Shown here one piece after another: positions 11,930 through 23,438 of a stretch of DNA of 64,000 nt (its first letter is position 1; the number at the start of each line of letters is the position of its first letter). The translations under genes and the position numbers were made by a program. This DNA is from Dipteronia dyeriana (Eukaryota; Streptophyta; Magnoliopsida; Sapindales; Sapindaceae): positions 41,290,360-41,354,359 of the forward strand of contig CM065295.1 of assembly GCA_032871835.1 (NCBI GenBank), given 5' to 3'. Below the pieces are notes generated by a model, which saw nothing but the letters and a program-made list of their open reading frames with translations, was not told the origin of the DNA and did no database searches.

Positions 11930-13604
11930 TCTTGTGAAATAAGATGCTACATACATACAACAAAAGTGAGTGAAAGACAAAACCAAGCATATTAGTCACA
12001 AATATAAAAACACAATGACATATGACTTAAGAATAAATCATCATACAAGACAAAGATAGTGAGTAATATCTTACAAGTATCATTAAGTCAAAATATGTCA
12101 ACATGTAACAAAATGAAGCATGTGAACATATCATAAAAGAGAACAATGTCTAGAATACAATGCTCCTCCTTGATAAATGCTATAACTAAAATTAATGATA
12201 GCATAGAGTTCACAAAGATATTCACACAATCACACATTCAAGCAATTTGAAGAAATATCAACAAAATAAGCTTCATATGCTAAAAGAGATACACAAAGAT
12301 TTTTCAAGTTCTCTCATAATTCTTCAACAATTGTAAAGATATCATCATACTCATAAACAAAGTGTGTGTGTGTGTGTGAGAGAGATATGCTTCAAATATA
12401 TATCAAGAAGTAGTTTGATAATCAACATGCAAACAATTTCCAACAACTATTCATCTTAAGCCTTTTCCATAAAAAGTCAAACCGATTATCATCCGGAATA
12501 TTTTGCTATTAAGAGAATAGATTTCAACATATGAGCGTATGTGTGCATGTGGCTGGTCATCCCATTTCTGTTTTTCAACCGGAGCACATTTGATTTTAAA
12601 CTAAACTCCTTTTTAAGCCTTCCTCCTTTTCTTTTTAGGCTTTGAATCAAAGATTTTTTTTTTTATGAATTCCTTTCAACACTTCTTTGATTTTTTCATT
12701 TTTTTTTACATAAACAAAAATTCACTTCATGACGGCTTTCACTCATCACAATGGTGTAGCTTTTCACAACCAAGGTGTGTAGCCCTTTTCATAAAGGTGC
12801 TCGTTGAGTTCTATGTAATTGCCAAAGCAAAATGGATACTAACCATAGATCATTTTAAATGTACATAAGCACAAAAACTTCAAGGTGTATCCAATGTTAA
12901 CATATTAGTAAACTCAACCTACTAGAAAAACATATAAGAGAAGCATAGTGCAAATTTTAGAAATCAAAATTTTATGGCTCATAAGCACATGATCTAAGAA
13001 CAATAAGTAGGGACTTATTCAAGATCATTACTTCTCTAATGAGTAGCTTTCAAAGAATATGAAGCTCATATTTTCAAAAGTAATGCCACTCAATATACTA
13101 TACACAAACAATCATCAAAGTTAAGATCAATGTGAACAATATCACTATTAGATCCTAAAATAGCAAATGTCAATGAGAATCATATGTATGCTATACAAAA
13201 TTCTCTAATATGACATGCTATGAGATGTATGTCAAAAATTGAGTCAAAATATGAATATCTACTACGAACATGCATTAGAGTATAGAGATACCTTTTTACA
13301 CATTATATTCACCAAATATCATACTTCCGCCATTTTTATGAGCACTTTTGCCTTGAATGTCATCATGACACCGAGTTGACGATGTTTCACAACAAGAGTA
13401 TAAAAAGCATAATATCTCAACTCAATCAACACATATAACAAAAGAACTTCTTCAAAGTTAATCAACAAATTTTGACCATCATAACAAACAAGATGTGAGA
13501 TAACCAAGTTCATATCAATACATGGAGTATTCAAAGCTAGTCAGCAAGAATTCTCAACACAATTGATAAATAGCCTCAAAGCTATCTCACATATGCTTCT
13601 TATT
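11930..13604 (-). other. AT-rich non-coding interval of S2 where pol would be expected
   Basis: About 1.7 kb between the S2 gag remnant and the downstream ORF. I see no integrase, RT or RNase H motif in any frame. A short (TG)n run lies at about 12,363-12,379 and poly-T tracts at about 12,650-12,710. The sequence is AT-rich and contains only short chance frames. Confidence 0.6.
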
Positions 13605-15648
13605 TTAGTGATAAGAGCACTCTCCCTTGAACCACTTGTTCTTGGGTGTACCTACACAAACATTTTCAATATCATCCTTGACAACAATGTTAAATCTAGA
13701 GTAAAGTCCTTCAATGACTTGCTTAAAAAGAATATCACTAACACACTCTTCCTTAACATTTTCAACACAAGCTTTGTCAAGTTGAACAAGATTAGTATTC
13801 TTTCTACTCCATAACTTTTTCTCATGCTTAGTAATATTATCATGTTTCTCAACTTTCAAGGCCTTAGCATGTTCAAGTTGAAGTTTAATCTCATTATCCC
13901 TGGATTCATTTCTTAATTTGCATTTTTCAATATATTTATAACACCTAGGCCTAATGTGACATATTGTGTTGCAATAATGGCAAATTGGAATAAAGATGGG
14001 ATTGTACATTTTGGAGTTGAACTAGCTTCACTAGAAGTTTGCAAAGATACCTTGTTCGCCAACTTCTTCTTGGCTTTTGATATTCTCTTCTTGTGTGGTT
14101 TCTTATCATTCATGACTTCATCAAAGTGTGTAGGAAGTGGTGCTTCCAAGAGCTCCTCTTCAACTACCAAGTCTTCTTCACCACTATAAGAGTTAACAAG
14201 ATTCCTAACACTAGACACACTAACCGAATCAATTACTAAATCCTTGATAGCCCTCTTAGCCGTGTCTATTTCTTCCATCAATTCTTGTTCTCTCTTCTTC
14301 AAAGAAGATATCACATTATCCTTCTCAAGATTTATCATTTCAAGTTCTCTAAACTTCTTCATAATATCACCTTTTTCACCAAGAAGTCTACGAGTAACAA
14401 CCACAAACTCATCTAGTTGCTTCTTGATCAAATCATCATTCTCAACTACTTCTCTTTGAGCATTGTCTCTAGCTTATTCAAGCTTTTCTATCTTTTTCAA
14501 CAACTCAAGATTAGTAGGAATGGAACTAGAGCTTCCATCATGATTTGCATCAAGGTTCTTATAAAAAGATATTGTACTACCAACATCTAGTGGAGAATGA
14601 GAAGCCGTTAGAGCTATAAAGTTGCTCACCAACTCTTCATCATTTGAAGACTCACTACTAGAGCTCTCATTGTCAATAGAATTATCATCACTACAAGTAG
14701 CCGCCAACACTGTGCCTTTCTTGTCTGTCTTAGATGGCTTCTTGGTGCACTCACTAGCAAAGTGACCAAAACCTTGACAATCATAGCATTGAACCTCTTT
14801 CATGTTTATGGCTTGACTATTCTTCACAATCCTTGAGATGATGTTCTCTTGACTCCTTTTTCCTTAGAAGACTTGCCTTTAGGCTTGGCATTCTTCTTTA
14901 GAAACTTCTTGAACCTTTTAACCAAGAGTGCCATTTCTTCATTTTCATCATCACTCTCATCCTCTATAGCATTGAGAGCAATTCCCTTAATCTTGATCTT
15001 TGGCTTCAAGCACATCTCATAAGTTTGGAGAGACCCAAGCAACTCATCGATATTCATATCCTTGCTTTCCTCAATGGCCGTCACCTTTGATTTGAATCTC
15101 TTAGGAAGAGACCTAAGGATTTTCCAATTTAAAAGCTCTTTTGAGATAGGTACTCCAAGTTCTTGACATTGGTTAGCTATGTTAAGAAGCCGGAATTGGA
15201 AGTCTTCAAACTTTTCTTCCTCACTCATACTTAAACATTCAAATTGTGATGCCAACATTTGAAGCCTCGATTTCTTCACCGCTAAGGTTCCTTCATTAGT
15301 AACTTGGAGAGTATCCCAAGCTTCCTTTACGGATTCAAGATTTTGAATATAGGAGAATCGATGCCCATCAACTACTCCAAATATGGCATTCATAGCACGA
15401 TGGTGCCATTTAGCAACCTCAAACTCATTTATTGTCCATTCACTCATTGGCTTGAGTATCATGGTTCCATTCTCTAAAACCTTGGTAGGAGGACAATAAC
15501 CTTCTTCCACTACCATCCAAGCCCTTTCATCAATAGAGCGGATGTCGGCTTTCATCCTCAACTTCCAATACACATAGTTAGTACCACGAAGTAATGGTGG
15601 CCTAGTATTTGAGGCTCCTTCCTCCATTACATCATCTTGTAAACCCAT
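13605..15648 (-). pseudogene. SIRE-like copia gag (S2) with two zinc knuckles, frameshifted
   Basis: The gag begins at 15,648 with MGLQDDVMEEGASNTRPPLL, followed by GTNYVYWKLRMKADI (the N-terminal motif of copia gag), then SVKEAWDTLQ and the UBN2-type helical core ending about 15,000. A frame change at about 14,824 leads to the first knuckle, CYDCQGFGHFASEC (C-x2-C-x4-H-x4-C). Next come acidic Ser/Asp stretches and a coiled coil (about 14,430-14,250, LEMINLEKDNVISSLKKREQ). After another shift near 14,010 a second knuckle, CHYCNTICHIRPRC, follows. The region ends at 13,605 with a weakly protease-like W-F-K-G-E-C-S-Y-H, where the family has W-Y-L-D-S-G-C-S-R-H, so the active site is gone. Two knuckles separated by a coiled coil are typical of SIRE/Maximus gag. 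Confidence 0.8.
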
Positions 15649-15714
15649 AACTTCAAACGCCTTGCAAAAACCGTGAAAGTATCACCCCGGACTCACACTA
15701 AGTGCAACTTAGTG

Positions 15715-15732
15715 TCCTGTTTTGATATCAAT
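15715..15732 (-). other. Decayed primer-binding site of S2
   Basis: Directly after the LTR end on the minus strand the sequence reads ATTGATATCAAAACAGG. The usual initiator-Met tRNA site in these elements is TGGTATCAGAGC. The differences are mainly G-to-A changes, as expected from deamination of methylated cytosines on the other strand. Confidence 0.6.
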
Positions 15733-17403
15733 TGAAAATACAATCACGGTTAAATGCGCAAGACTAACCTAGAAGGGGGTGAATAGGTTAGACACCTTTT
15801 TCGACTCCCTTAGAAACAAACAAAAGTTTGTCCCTCTAGATTGCTTGTATCACAATATATATATTAATTAAATACAATTAATCAATATATAAACACAAGT
15901 AAAGTGTGATACAAACAAGTAATTGTAAAACATACACAATCTATATTATTGAAAGGAAGTCAACATACATAAAGAGTTCTATTCACAATACAAATATTAA
16001 AGAGATAGGGATAGAGAAAAGTTGACACAAGATATAACGTGGTAAACCTCCGAAGAGGAAACATCCACTGGCAAATAAAATCCACTAGTAGATAAGACAA
16101 GTACAATCTCTCAAGTGACCTCTTCACCTAGAAACTACCCTCCTATCCTACTCTAGAAGTTGCCGCCCTATGCTCAACAATCTGAGGCTTCACACCTCTT
16201 GTTAAGACTTCCTTGCTCACCTTATCTGGATCTTCACGACCCAAGGCAAGACTTCTTGCTCAACTAAGTCCTCACGACTCTAGTCAAGACTTCCTTGCTC
16301 ACCTATTCGAGTTCTCCCAACTCTAGGCAAGACTTCTTGCTCGACTATCCAAGGATTCACACCTCTAGCCAAGACTTCCTTGCTTGAGAATCCAAGGCTT
16401 CAAACCTCTTGCCAAGATTTCTTGCTCAACACCATAGGTCTCACACCTATTGTCAAGACTTCCTTCTCATAAGGCATCTAGGTGATCATGAATGCAAAAC
16501 GCAAACAAGCATGCAACATAGAATGCTATGATCAACACATCCTATGGAAAATACTCGACATGAGCATGAATGCACAAATCACATATAGTCTAGTTAATCA
16601 TGCATGTGTAATCAAATCTAGATCATGTAAGATATGTTAAATATTAATCACAACCTAGATACATGCATATATCTAAACTTGAATCACAAGATATGTTCAA
16701 CAAATCACAAGATCAAGTTTAAGTCACAAAACCTAAAACATGCTAAAATCATATGACAAAGTCAAATAGATTTAAGCAAAATTTCTAGAGCATATTCCTG
16801 ATCATAGATTCAACAAATCACATGAATAGCTCAAAAGAACATATGCACATGTATTATGTGAGAATTTCGGCCAAGAGAGCCTAATACATGTGAGGAACTA
16901 TTTTTCTCAAAATCAATCAATCAAAGATCATAAAATAGTCCTAGAATCAAAGCTAGCACAATACAAACCCAAACATGTGATAACATAGGCAAAATCAAAA
17001 CCTAACTCAACATGTATGATTTCAATTGAAATTCAATCTAGCTTTGAAAGTGTTCAAAACACAAGTCAAAACACTCACAATATACAAATATATGTAGAAG
17101 AAGAAAACCCAAGGCAATTGACCAAGTTTTAAAAGAAAACTTTGAGAGAAAATCAATACTTTAGTTGATTTAGGTGCAGTCCCATTTGTGTATGATTAGA
17201 CACCAAAAAAAACAGCAAAACTAATTCAAACATTCAAAGAAAAGATGGAGGATGAATAGATAAACACTCTCAACTTTAAATCACTCAAATCGAAGTTCAA
17301 ATGAAGAAGTTATGGTGTTTGAAATGTGAGAAAATTTAGAGAGAAAATTTCTGCACACTTGATTTGAATTTCTTCTTAGAATGAAATGTGAGAGGGAAAT
17401 AGA

Positions 17404-17534
17404 TTATAAAGGAGTGGGAAAGAAGAAAGCAAGAAAGGCCATTTTGCCCTCATTTTTTTATTGCTCCCCCGAGATGGCACGTGGGCATCTCAGGCCAGTA
17501 AGGTTGTGCGGTTGAGATGGCCACGTGCCATCTC
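17404..17534 (-). promoter_or_regulatory. S2 LTR promoter: TATA box with two upstream G-box palindromes
   Basis: On the minus strand CCTTTATAAT (17,404-17,413) is a good TATA box. Upstream of it, at about 65 and 110 bp, lie two CACGTG G-boxes (17,478-17,483 and 17,522-17,527). Each is the centre of a 21 bp near-palindrome (17,471-17,491 and 17,514-17,534) of the form GAGATGG...CACGTG...CATCTC. The two 21-mers are inverted copies of each other with one mismatch. G-boxes bind bZIP and bHLH factors in plants. That they drive this LTR is inference. Confidence 0.5.
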
Positions 17535-18013
17535 AGGCATGCACACCTTCATGGCCTTTTGGCCATGGGACATTCCCCTAGCTCTTCCCTCGCGTTCTTC
17601 AACCGTTCTCCAGCCTCCGATGTCGAAATTTGAATCCGTTTGCTGATTATGAACCATAAATCTCACACGGACATGGACATATAAGATACTCAACCCAGAA
17701 AATAATAATTCGAATCGATATACAAAGACGAAGATATTATATGAAACATGAGTTGAAAGTATAGTATCTTTTGACTTAGAACTTGAAATCAATAGTATGA
17801 GTAACCGAAATGACTGAAACTCAATCAAGAATGATTTAAGACTAAATCCAAGTTCAATATCTATGTTATACAAACATATAAACACACAAACATAATTCAC
17901 ACTAGAATGCAAACTACATAGAGATTGTTTCCAATCATGCATATTCCAAAACATGTTATTTTCATACCAATGCATGAGCATTCATCTTTAAGTGTGTGAA
18001 TGTGTTATACATA

Positions 18014-18178
18014 GTGCACAATGATGCAGGGACACGTATAAATGAATTGTATGTGTGTGTCTATAATGGTGCATAACGATACAGGGACACAAATGTATGA
18101 TATGTGTGTGTGTGCCTATAATGGTGTACAACGATGCAGGGACACATATGAATGAATTGTGTGTGTGTGCCTAAGCCT
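18014..18178. repeat. Three 55 bp tandem repeats in the S2 LTR
   Basis: Units start at 18,014, 18,069 and 18,124. Each has GATGCAGGGACAC (or one-base variants), then ATGAATTGT and a (TG)n run. They lie near the U3 start of the S2 LTR. Confidence 0.85.
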
Positions 18179-18376
18179 TGTAAGAGAAAGATAAGGTCTT
18201 AGTATACCTTTGTAGAACCAAATTGCATCTTTTCTCTTTGAAGACTTAGAACTTGCTTTGACTTGTTGTTTCTTCTTCCTTGAAGCTTGAATCATCATGA
18301 ACCTAAACAACTAAGTCATTACAAGTAAACATCATTTTGATATGGAATTCATGCCAACACAAACTAAAATCTAACA

Positions 18377-19060
18377 AAGTATCTTGTCACTAAGGAGCCA
18401 TTAGAGCTTCTTCATATGGACCTTATTGGTCCTATGCAAACCGAGAGTCTCGATGGCAAGAGGTACATTTTTATGTGTGTGGATGATTTTTCTAGATTTA
18501 CTTGGACTTACTTTCTTACAGAAAAATCTGAAATGTTTGAAACGTTTAAAATGCTTTGCACTAAAATTCAAAATGAGAAGGATTCTCACATAAAATGCAT
18601 CAAGAGAATTAGAAGTGATCATGGGAGAGAATTTGAAAATGTTAGCTTTGAAAACTTTTGTGATAGTCTTGGCATTTCCCATGAGTTCTTAGCTCCTCGA
18701 ACTCCTCAACAAAATGGGGTAGTAGAGAGGAAGAATAAAGTCTTCCAAGAGATGGCTAGTGTGATGTTGCATAGCAACAATGTGCCTAGGAATCTTTAGG
18801 CTGAAGCTGTCAATACGGCTTGTTATATAGGCAATAGGGTTTTTCTTAAGCCCGGGACTAGGCAAACCTCCTATGAATTATGGAAGGGTAGGAAGCCAAA
18901 TGTTAGCTACTTCCACTCATTTGGAAGCAAGTGCTACATTATAAATGACCGTGATCAACTTGGCAAGTTTGATGCTAAGAGTGATGAGGGGATTTTCATT
19001 GGCTATGCCCTAAATAGTAAGGCCTATAGAGTTTCTAATTTGAAGACACAAAGTGTAATG
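18377..19060 (+). pseudogene. Copia S1 integrase, 5' truncated
   Basis: This is the catalytic core of a copia integrase. The reading frame enters from the S2 junction as TKEPLELLHMDLIGPM (first catalytic Asp), then KRYIFMCVDDFSRFTWTY, RSDHGREFEN (second Asp) and TPQQNGVVERKN (Glu), so the D-D-E triad is visible. A TAG at 18,797-18,799 sits where the family has Trp (NL*AEAVN, expected NLWAEAVN). The frame then continues through [20 protein letters not shown] and GIFIGYAL. The N-terminal zinc domain is missing because S2 replaced it. The frame is also disturbed next to the junction, with a TAA at 18,365. Confidence 0.88.
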
Positions 19061-20065
19061 AAATCATCTAATGTGATCATAGATGATTGTAGGCCTAAGG
19101 TTAGTAACCATGATGAGGAGATTAGTATGGTTGATGATGCTCCCTTGGTGAAGATTGATGAGATTTCAAGTGAAGAAAAATCAAATCTTGAAAAAGAGGT
19201 CTCTCAATCTCTTGATAGAGATCCTACCTTGGAATCTAAGGAACCCGCTCCTTGGGTTAGACATCTCCATAACAAGAGTGACATTCTTGGAAATGTGAAT
19301 GAGGGTGTGAGGACTAGGCATCAATTAGCAAATCAAATTAGTTATACTTGCTACACCTCTCAAATTGAACCCAAAAAGGTTGATGAAGCCTTAAGTGATG
19401 AGTTTTGGGTCCTTGCTATGCAAGAAGAGCTAAATAAATTTAAAAGAAATGAGGTTTGGACTCTAGTTCCTAGACCTGAGAACACTAATGTGATAGGCAC
19501 CAAGTGGGTCTATAGGAACAAATCTGATGAGAATGGCAATATTGTGCTGAACAAAGCTAGACTTGTAGCACAAGGATGCTCTCAAATTGAGGGTATCGAC
19601 TTTGAGGAGACTTTTGCTCCCGTTGCCCGATTAGAGTCCATTAGGCTTCTCTTATCCATATCGTGTGTTCACAAGTTTAAATTATATCAAATGGATGTTA
19701 AGAGTGCCTTCTTCAATGGCTTCTTGCAAGAGGAAGTGTTTGTTAAGCAACCTAAGGGGTTTACGGATCCACACCACCCCAATCATGTTTATCGCCTCAA
19801 GAAGGCACTATATGGGTTGAAACAAGCACCGATGGCTTGGTATGAGTGCCTAACTCTTTATCTTGTTGACAATGGCTATTCTATAGGTAGTGTTGACAAG
19901 TCTTTGTTCATCAAGTGCACTAAAGATGAGTTATTCATAGCTCAAATTTATGTTGATGACATCGTTTTTGGTTCAACCAACAACTTGAAAGTTCAACAAT
20001 TTATTGATGTCATGACTCATGAGTTTGAAATGAGCATGGTTGGTGAACTTAATTACTTCTGCAAA
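19061..20065 (+). pseudogene. Copia S1 reverse transcriptase
   Basis: This is the copia RT. It follows the integrase linker (acidic and Ser-rich, about 19,061-19,370) and begins with [18 protein letters not shown]. It has [53 protein letters not shown] (first Asp block), [15 protein letters not shown] and the catalytic [12 protein letters not shown]. The frame is open from about 19,040 to about 20,055. There a gap of about 5 bp relative to the usual family sequence (after GELNYF, where LGLQI is expected) shifts the frame, and the rest is read in the frame of the next entry. Sequence motifs match SIRE-type elements best. Confidence 0.9.
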
Positions 20066-20073
20066 TCAAGCAA

Positions 20074-20829
20074 ATGCATGATGGGATCTTCATATCCCAA
20101 GCTAAATATGTCAAGAACCTAGTGAAGAAATTTGGTCTTGAGAATACTAAGCATTGTAACACACCTATGAGTACCACATTGAAACTTAGCAAGGATGCTA
20201 GTGGAAAAAGTGTGGATCAAAGTCTATATCAGGGCATGATATGGAGCTTGCTATACTTGACTGCTAGTAGGCTCGATATAGCCTTTAGTGTTAGTGTGTG
20301 TGTTAGGTATCAAGTCAATCCTAAGGAATCCCATCTCTCCTCCGTGAAGAGAATCATTCGATATGTGAATGGGACATCCAACTATGGGATATGGTACTCT
20401 TTTAACACTAATGCTAGTTTAGTTGGTTTTAGTGATACAGATTGGGCAGGTAATTGTGATGATTGGAAGAGTACATCGGACGGTTGCTTCTTCCTAAGGA
20501 ACAATCTTGTGTCATGGTTTTGCAAGATGCAAAACTCCATATCATTATCCACAGCTGAGGCTGAGTATATAGCCGTTGGGAGTGCTTGCACACAACTCCT
20601 TTGGATGAAGCAAAAGCTTGTGGATTATGGCTTTGAGCAAGGTACAATAACCCTTTATTGTGATAACATGAGTGCCATCAATATTTCAAAAAATCATGTC
20701 CAACATTCTAGAACTAAGCATATTGACATTAGACATCATTTCATTAGAGAGCTAGTTGAGAGCAAATGCATTGCACTTGAACATGTGGGCACAAATGATC
20801 AACTAGCGGATTTGTTTACGAAACCATAA
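20074..20829 (+). pseudogene. Copia S1 RNase H (C-terminal pol)
   Basis: Open from 20,074 to the stop at about 20,829. It begins with the RT-RNase H connection ([20 protein letters not shown]), then NPKESHLSSVKRIIRYVNGT, FSDTDWAGNCDDWKSTSDG (RNase H Asp), SISLSTAEAEYIAVGSACTQ, YCDNMSAINISKN and HSRTKHIDIRHHFIRE, and ends in LADLFTKP. The RNase H catalytic residues (D, E in AEAEY, D in YCDN) are present. The frame differs from the RT by the shift near 20,058. After the stop the family's usual IGIYHMHC tail can still be read (about 20,860). Confidence 0.9.
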
Positions 20830-22114
20830 GATTCAACTAGGTTTAAATCTCTTAGTAGGTCTATTGGGATTTATCATATGCATTGTTGAGTTTTGGTGGT
20901 TGACCCCATATGGGGAGCTCAAGCAAAGAGAGCGAACTTGCATTCTAATAAGCAAATAATTGTTCAATCTTATACTCTTTAATTAATTGCTTGAGTATCT
21001 TGGATGCATATATAATTATATGACTTTTCATTTAATAAGTGTGTTTTTTCCTTTTTCGAAATGCATGTCTCATTTGTGTTCAAACATGTATTTTTGGACT
21101 AGGAGATTTGATTGGGAAGTACATTTGATTGACCTAAAGTTTATCTCCATGTTTATAAAAACTTGATCTTGACATGTTTAAAGTGTTATGCATGATGAAT
21201 TTATTGAATGCTTACAAAATGACTGCAAATGTGTGTGCAAGTGACTTTTGAGACTTCATTCAATAAGGATATTGTATCCATTTCAAAGATTTTCACATTC
21301 CTATAGTCTCTCTCTCTCTCTCTCTTAACTTATTGAATAAGGCTACTATCATATGGGCATCTTTCCCGGAAAAATCTAAAAGGGCGCAATAGTCGCTCAT
21401 GTCTTGTTCAACTTGTAAAGTTTGATAATTGCTTTTTTTTTTGTTAAACTATATCTTGTTTTCCATTGACAATTTGGTGCAAATTGGTTTGACTTCTCTT
21501 GGAACCTCATATATTATTTTCCTTTGCCAAATACCATGCTTTTGGAAGTTGATGTTGCATGTATTTCATTCAAGACAATCTTTCGCACATATTCCAATCA
21601 ATAAAACTTCCATGAATTTCTCTCTCTCTTAATTAACCTGCATTAAGTTGTTGTATATGATTATGCATTTACATTGCAAATATCTCTCTTTACTAAAACG
21701 TCCCAGTTGGGGAATACTCTTTTACCTATCTTGTGACAAAAAGGGGGAGTAGTATTGGATTTAGGGGGAGTTGACATTGGCATGATGATTTAAAGGGAGA
21801 TTGACCTATTAAGAGGGAGTGGATCTATTTAGTGGGAGTGTTTGCTATGTACGATGTTGATTGCATGTTACTTGTTTCTAATTCATGCAAATTGCGCTTG
21901 TTTTTATTTATCTTGATCCCTCTCATACACTTGTCTTGGAAAGTGTAGTTCTTTATTTTGTAGGGATGATCATTCTACAAGAGATGAAAGATTTGAAGAT
22001 TTAGCTTTAGGTATCTCTTGTAATATAAAATGTTTTTTTTGTTAACCTCTTGTTGTTTCTTGTTGTTTCTTGTGAGGATACTTTGTGAGTGAGTGGTTTT
22101 GTTACGAAATAGCC
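20830..22114 (+). other. 3' untranslated tail of S1
   Basis: AT-rich DNA of about 1.3 kb between pol and the 3' LTR, with no credible ORF. It holds CT microsatellites (about 21,306-21,325 and 21,620-21,629) and several G-rich purine runs of the polypurine-tract type at about 21,740 (AAAAAGGGGGAG), 21,762, 21,793, 21,814 and 21,832. The SIRE env-like ORF is not seen here. Confidence 0.6.
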
Positions 22115-22125
22115 AAAGGGGGAGA
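22115..22125 (+). other. Polypurine tract of S1
   Basis: AAAGGGGGAGA directly precedes the 3' LTR start (TGGAAAGTTC). This is the expected position and sequence for the plus-strand primer. Confidence 0.75.
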
Positions 22126-23438
22126 TGGAAAGTTCATCGGTGTTTGATTGGCTTATTTCGTTGACAACCATATTTTGGGATCCATATGTAAGGGTAGTTT
22201 AGAGCTTCATTGTTCATAACCAAGCTCAAGCATCAAAGGTAAAATCACTTGCTAAACTTTTATTGAAGATGTATTTGTGCACACACATACTCATGCATTT
22301 CTCCCAAGCGGAGTTTCACAGACGTTGCATGCTGTCCAAACCACGGTCTGTGCACACTGCATGCACAGCGGCCTACAGAGCAACGTTGTCCAAGCGATAC
22401 ACCGCTCTATGTGCCGCAGTCTGGACACTTACCTGGACCGCGGTACAGCTGGCGGTCCTGACGGGATTTGGTTGCTTTTCTCCCAAAACGTCGCCATTTA
22501 GTGTAGGGGACCATATATATTTGTTCTCTTCTCTTCTCATTGTGCTCAAGAGTCCAATGGCCATTTTAATGTGTTCTTAGTTTTTCTAGAGAGATAGGGA
22601 CTCCCAAACACTCATCTTTACTCAACCCAACTTCATATCATGAACATCTAGCTTCATTCTAGGATCATTCAAGCATAGAGCATCATCTTCTTATTGACTA
22701 GGTAACCTCTACATGCTCTAGACCTCATAGGTTCATTGCAAAGACATGTATGCCTAAGGTTTTAGTCTTTATTGCATATTTAATGCTTGTTTGAATGTTT
22801 AATTGCTTTAATGACATGCTTGAGTATTGATTGTTGGTTGAGATGCATTAATTTGTGATAGCTAGAATTTAGGACGGTTTTACCCTTCTAGCTAATTCTT
22901 ATTGCCTTTGCATTTAGAACATTGATATCTAAGATTTGCTTTAATTGTCATTATTAATCCTAGATAAGCATGAATGTCTTGACCTAGCATTTTTGCATAT
23001 AGAATATTCTTGCATATTCACTTAGGTTGCCATTATCTCTTCATTGTTGGTTAAGCTTGTGGCTATGTGATTACTGCACAAGGTTTGTGATCCAAAATCA
23101 CTATTAAGACCTGTTGGGTAGAGTGAAAGGGTTAGTAACTGGAGGGTTTGATAGGAGGTCAACCTAGGTTGTAAACTTTTACTCAATAGTGGATTTTGAT
23201 GATCAAGGGTGGCACTCTAAACAGCTCGTGGTTTTTCCAATTTGGAGGGTTTCCACGTATATATTGCGTGTTGTTATTGTTTTATGTTTGTTGTCTTTTA
23301 TATGAACATTTAGTAGAATGGGGTAGAATTGTTAATATTGATTAATTCGTAAAATTGGTAATCTATCAAATTAAAACCTATTTACCCCCCCCCCCCCCCC
23401 CCTCTAGGTTATATACACACACTTTTTAGGGAATTTCA
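22126..23438 (+). repeat. 3' LTR of S1 (1,313 bp)
   Basis: It runs from TGGAAAGTTCATCGG to GGGAATTTCA and matches the LTR at 62,025-63,494 along its length. In a 157 bp stretch (from about 22,730) I count 4 mismatches. Relative to that copy it lacks about 235 bp near 22,295 (the first part of the ACCGCGGT region) and has a different, longer segment near 22,510-22,580. It ends with a 20-odd bp C run (about 23,387-23,402). TAAGG follows at 23,439. Confidence 0.85.

Larger units (their letters stand above)
10540..18359 (-). mobile_element. SIRE-like Ty1/copia element S2, pol-less, 3' end missing
   Basis: Read on the minus strand, S2 has a complete 5' LTR (18,359 to 15,733, TG...CA), a decayed primer-binding site, gag with two zinc knuckles, about 1.7 kb of AT-rich non-coding DNA, and an ORF for a plant-transposon-type protein. 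It then has a tail with a purine-rich AAAAAAGAGGAGAAAGAG run (about 10,799-10,817). No integrase, RT or RNase H is present between gag and the ORF, and no 3' LTR is found on the left. The LTR edge at 18,359 abuts integrase-coding sequence of S1 on the opposite strand, so S2 appears to have inserted into S1. A later deletion removed its 3' LTR and the 5' half of S1. Confidence 0.65.
15733..18359 (-). repeat. 5' LTR of S2 (about 2.6 kb)
   Basis: On the minus strand it begins TGTTGGCATGAATTCC (a SIRE-type start) at 18,359 and ends TATTTTCA at 15,733, immediately before the decayed primer-binding site. Near its end it has ACCTATTCACCCCCTTCTAGG, the same type of C-run seen at the ends of the S1 and S3 LTRs. 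The rest differs, so this is another subfamily. It contains a TATA-like box, G-box palindromes and three 55 bp tandem units. The length is long for copia but in range for SIRE/Maximus. No second LTR copy is in the window. Confidence 0.65.
18361..23438 (+). mobile_element. SIRE-like Ty1/copia element S1, 3' half
   Basis: A + strand copia element that begins abruptly inside the integrase at 18,361, where the S2 LTR ends, and runs through RT, RNase H, a 1.3 kb untranslated tail, a polypurine tract and a 3' LTR ending at 23,438. Its gag, protease and 5' LTR are not seen to the left. The LTR is about 97% alike, in the part I compared, to the LTR at 62,025. The flank after it is TAAGG. Confidence 0.8.

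Noticed and set aside
22263..22580. Overlapping open frames in the SIRE LTR and the matching ones at 62,342-62,707
   Set aside because: They lie inside LTR U3 sequence, differ in frame between the copies, and match no known protein type. They are likely by-products of the GC-rich repeat words.
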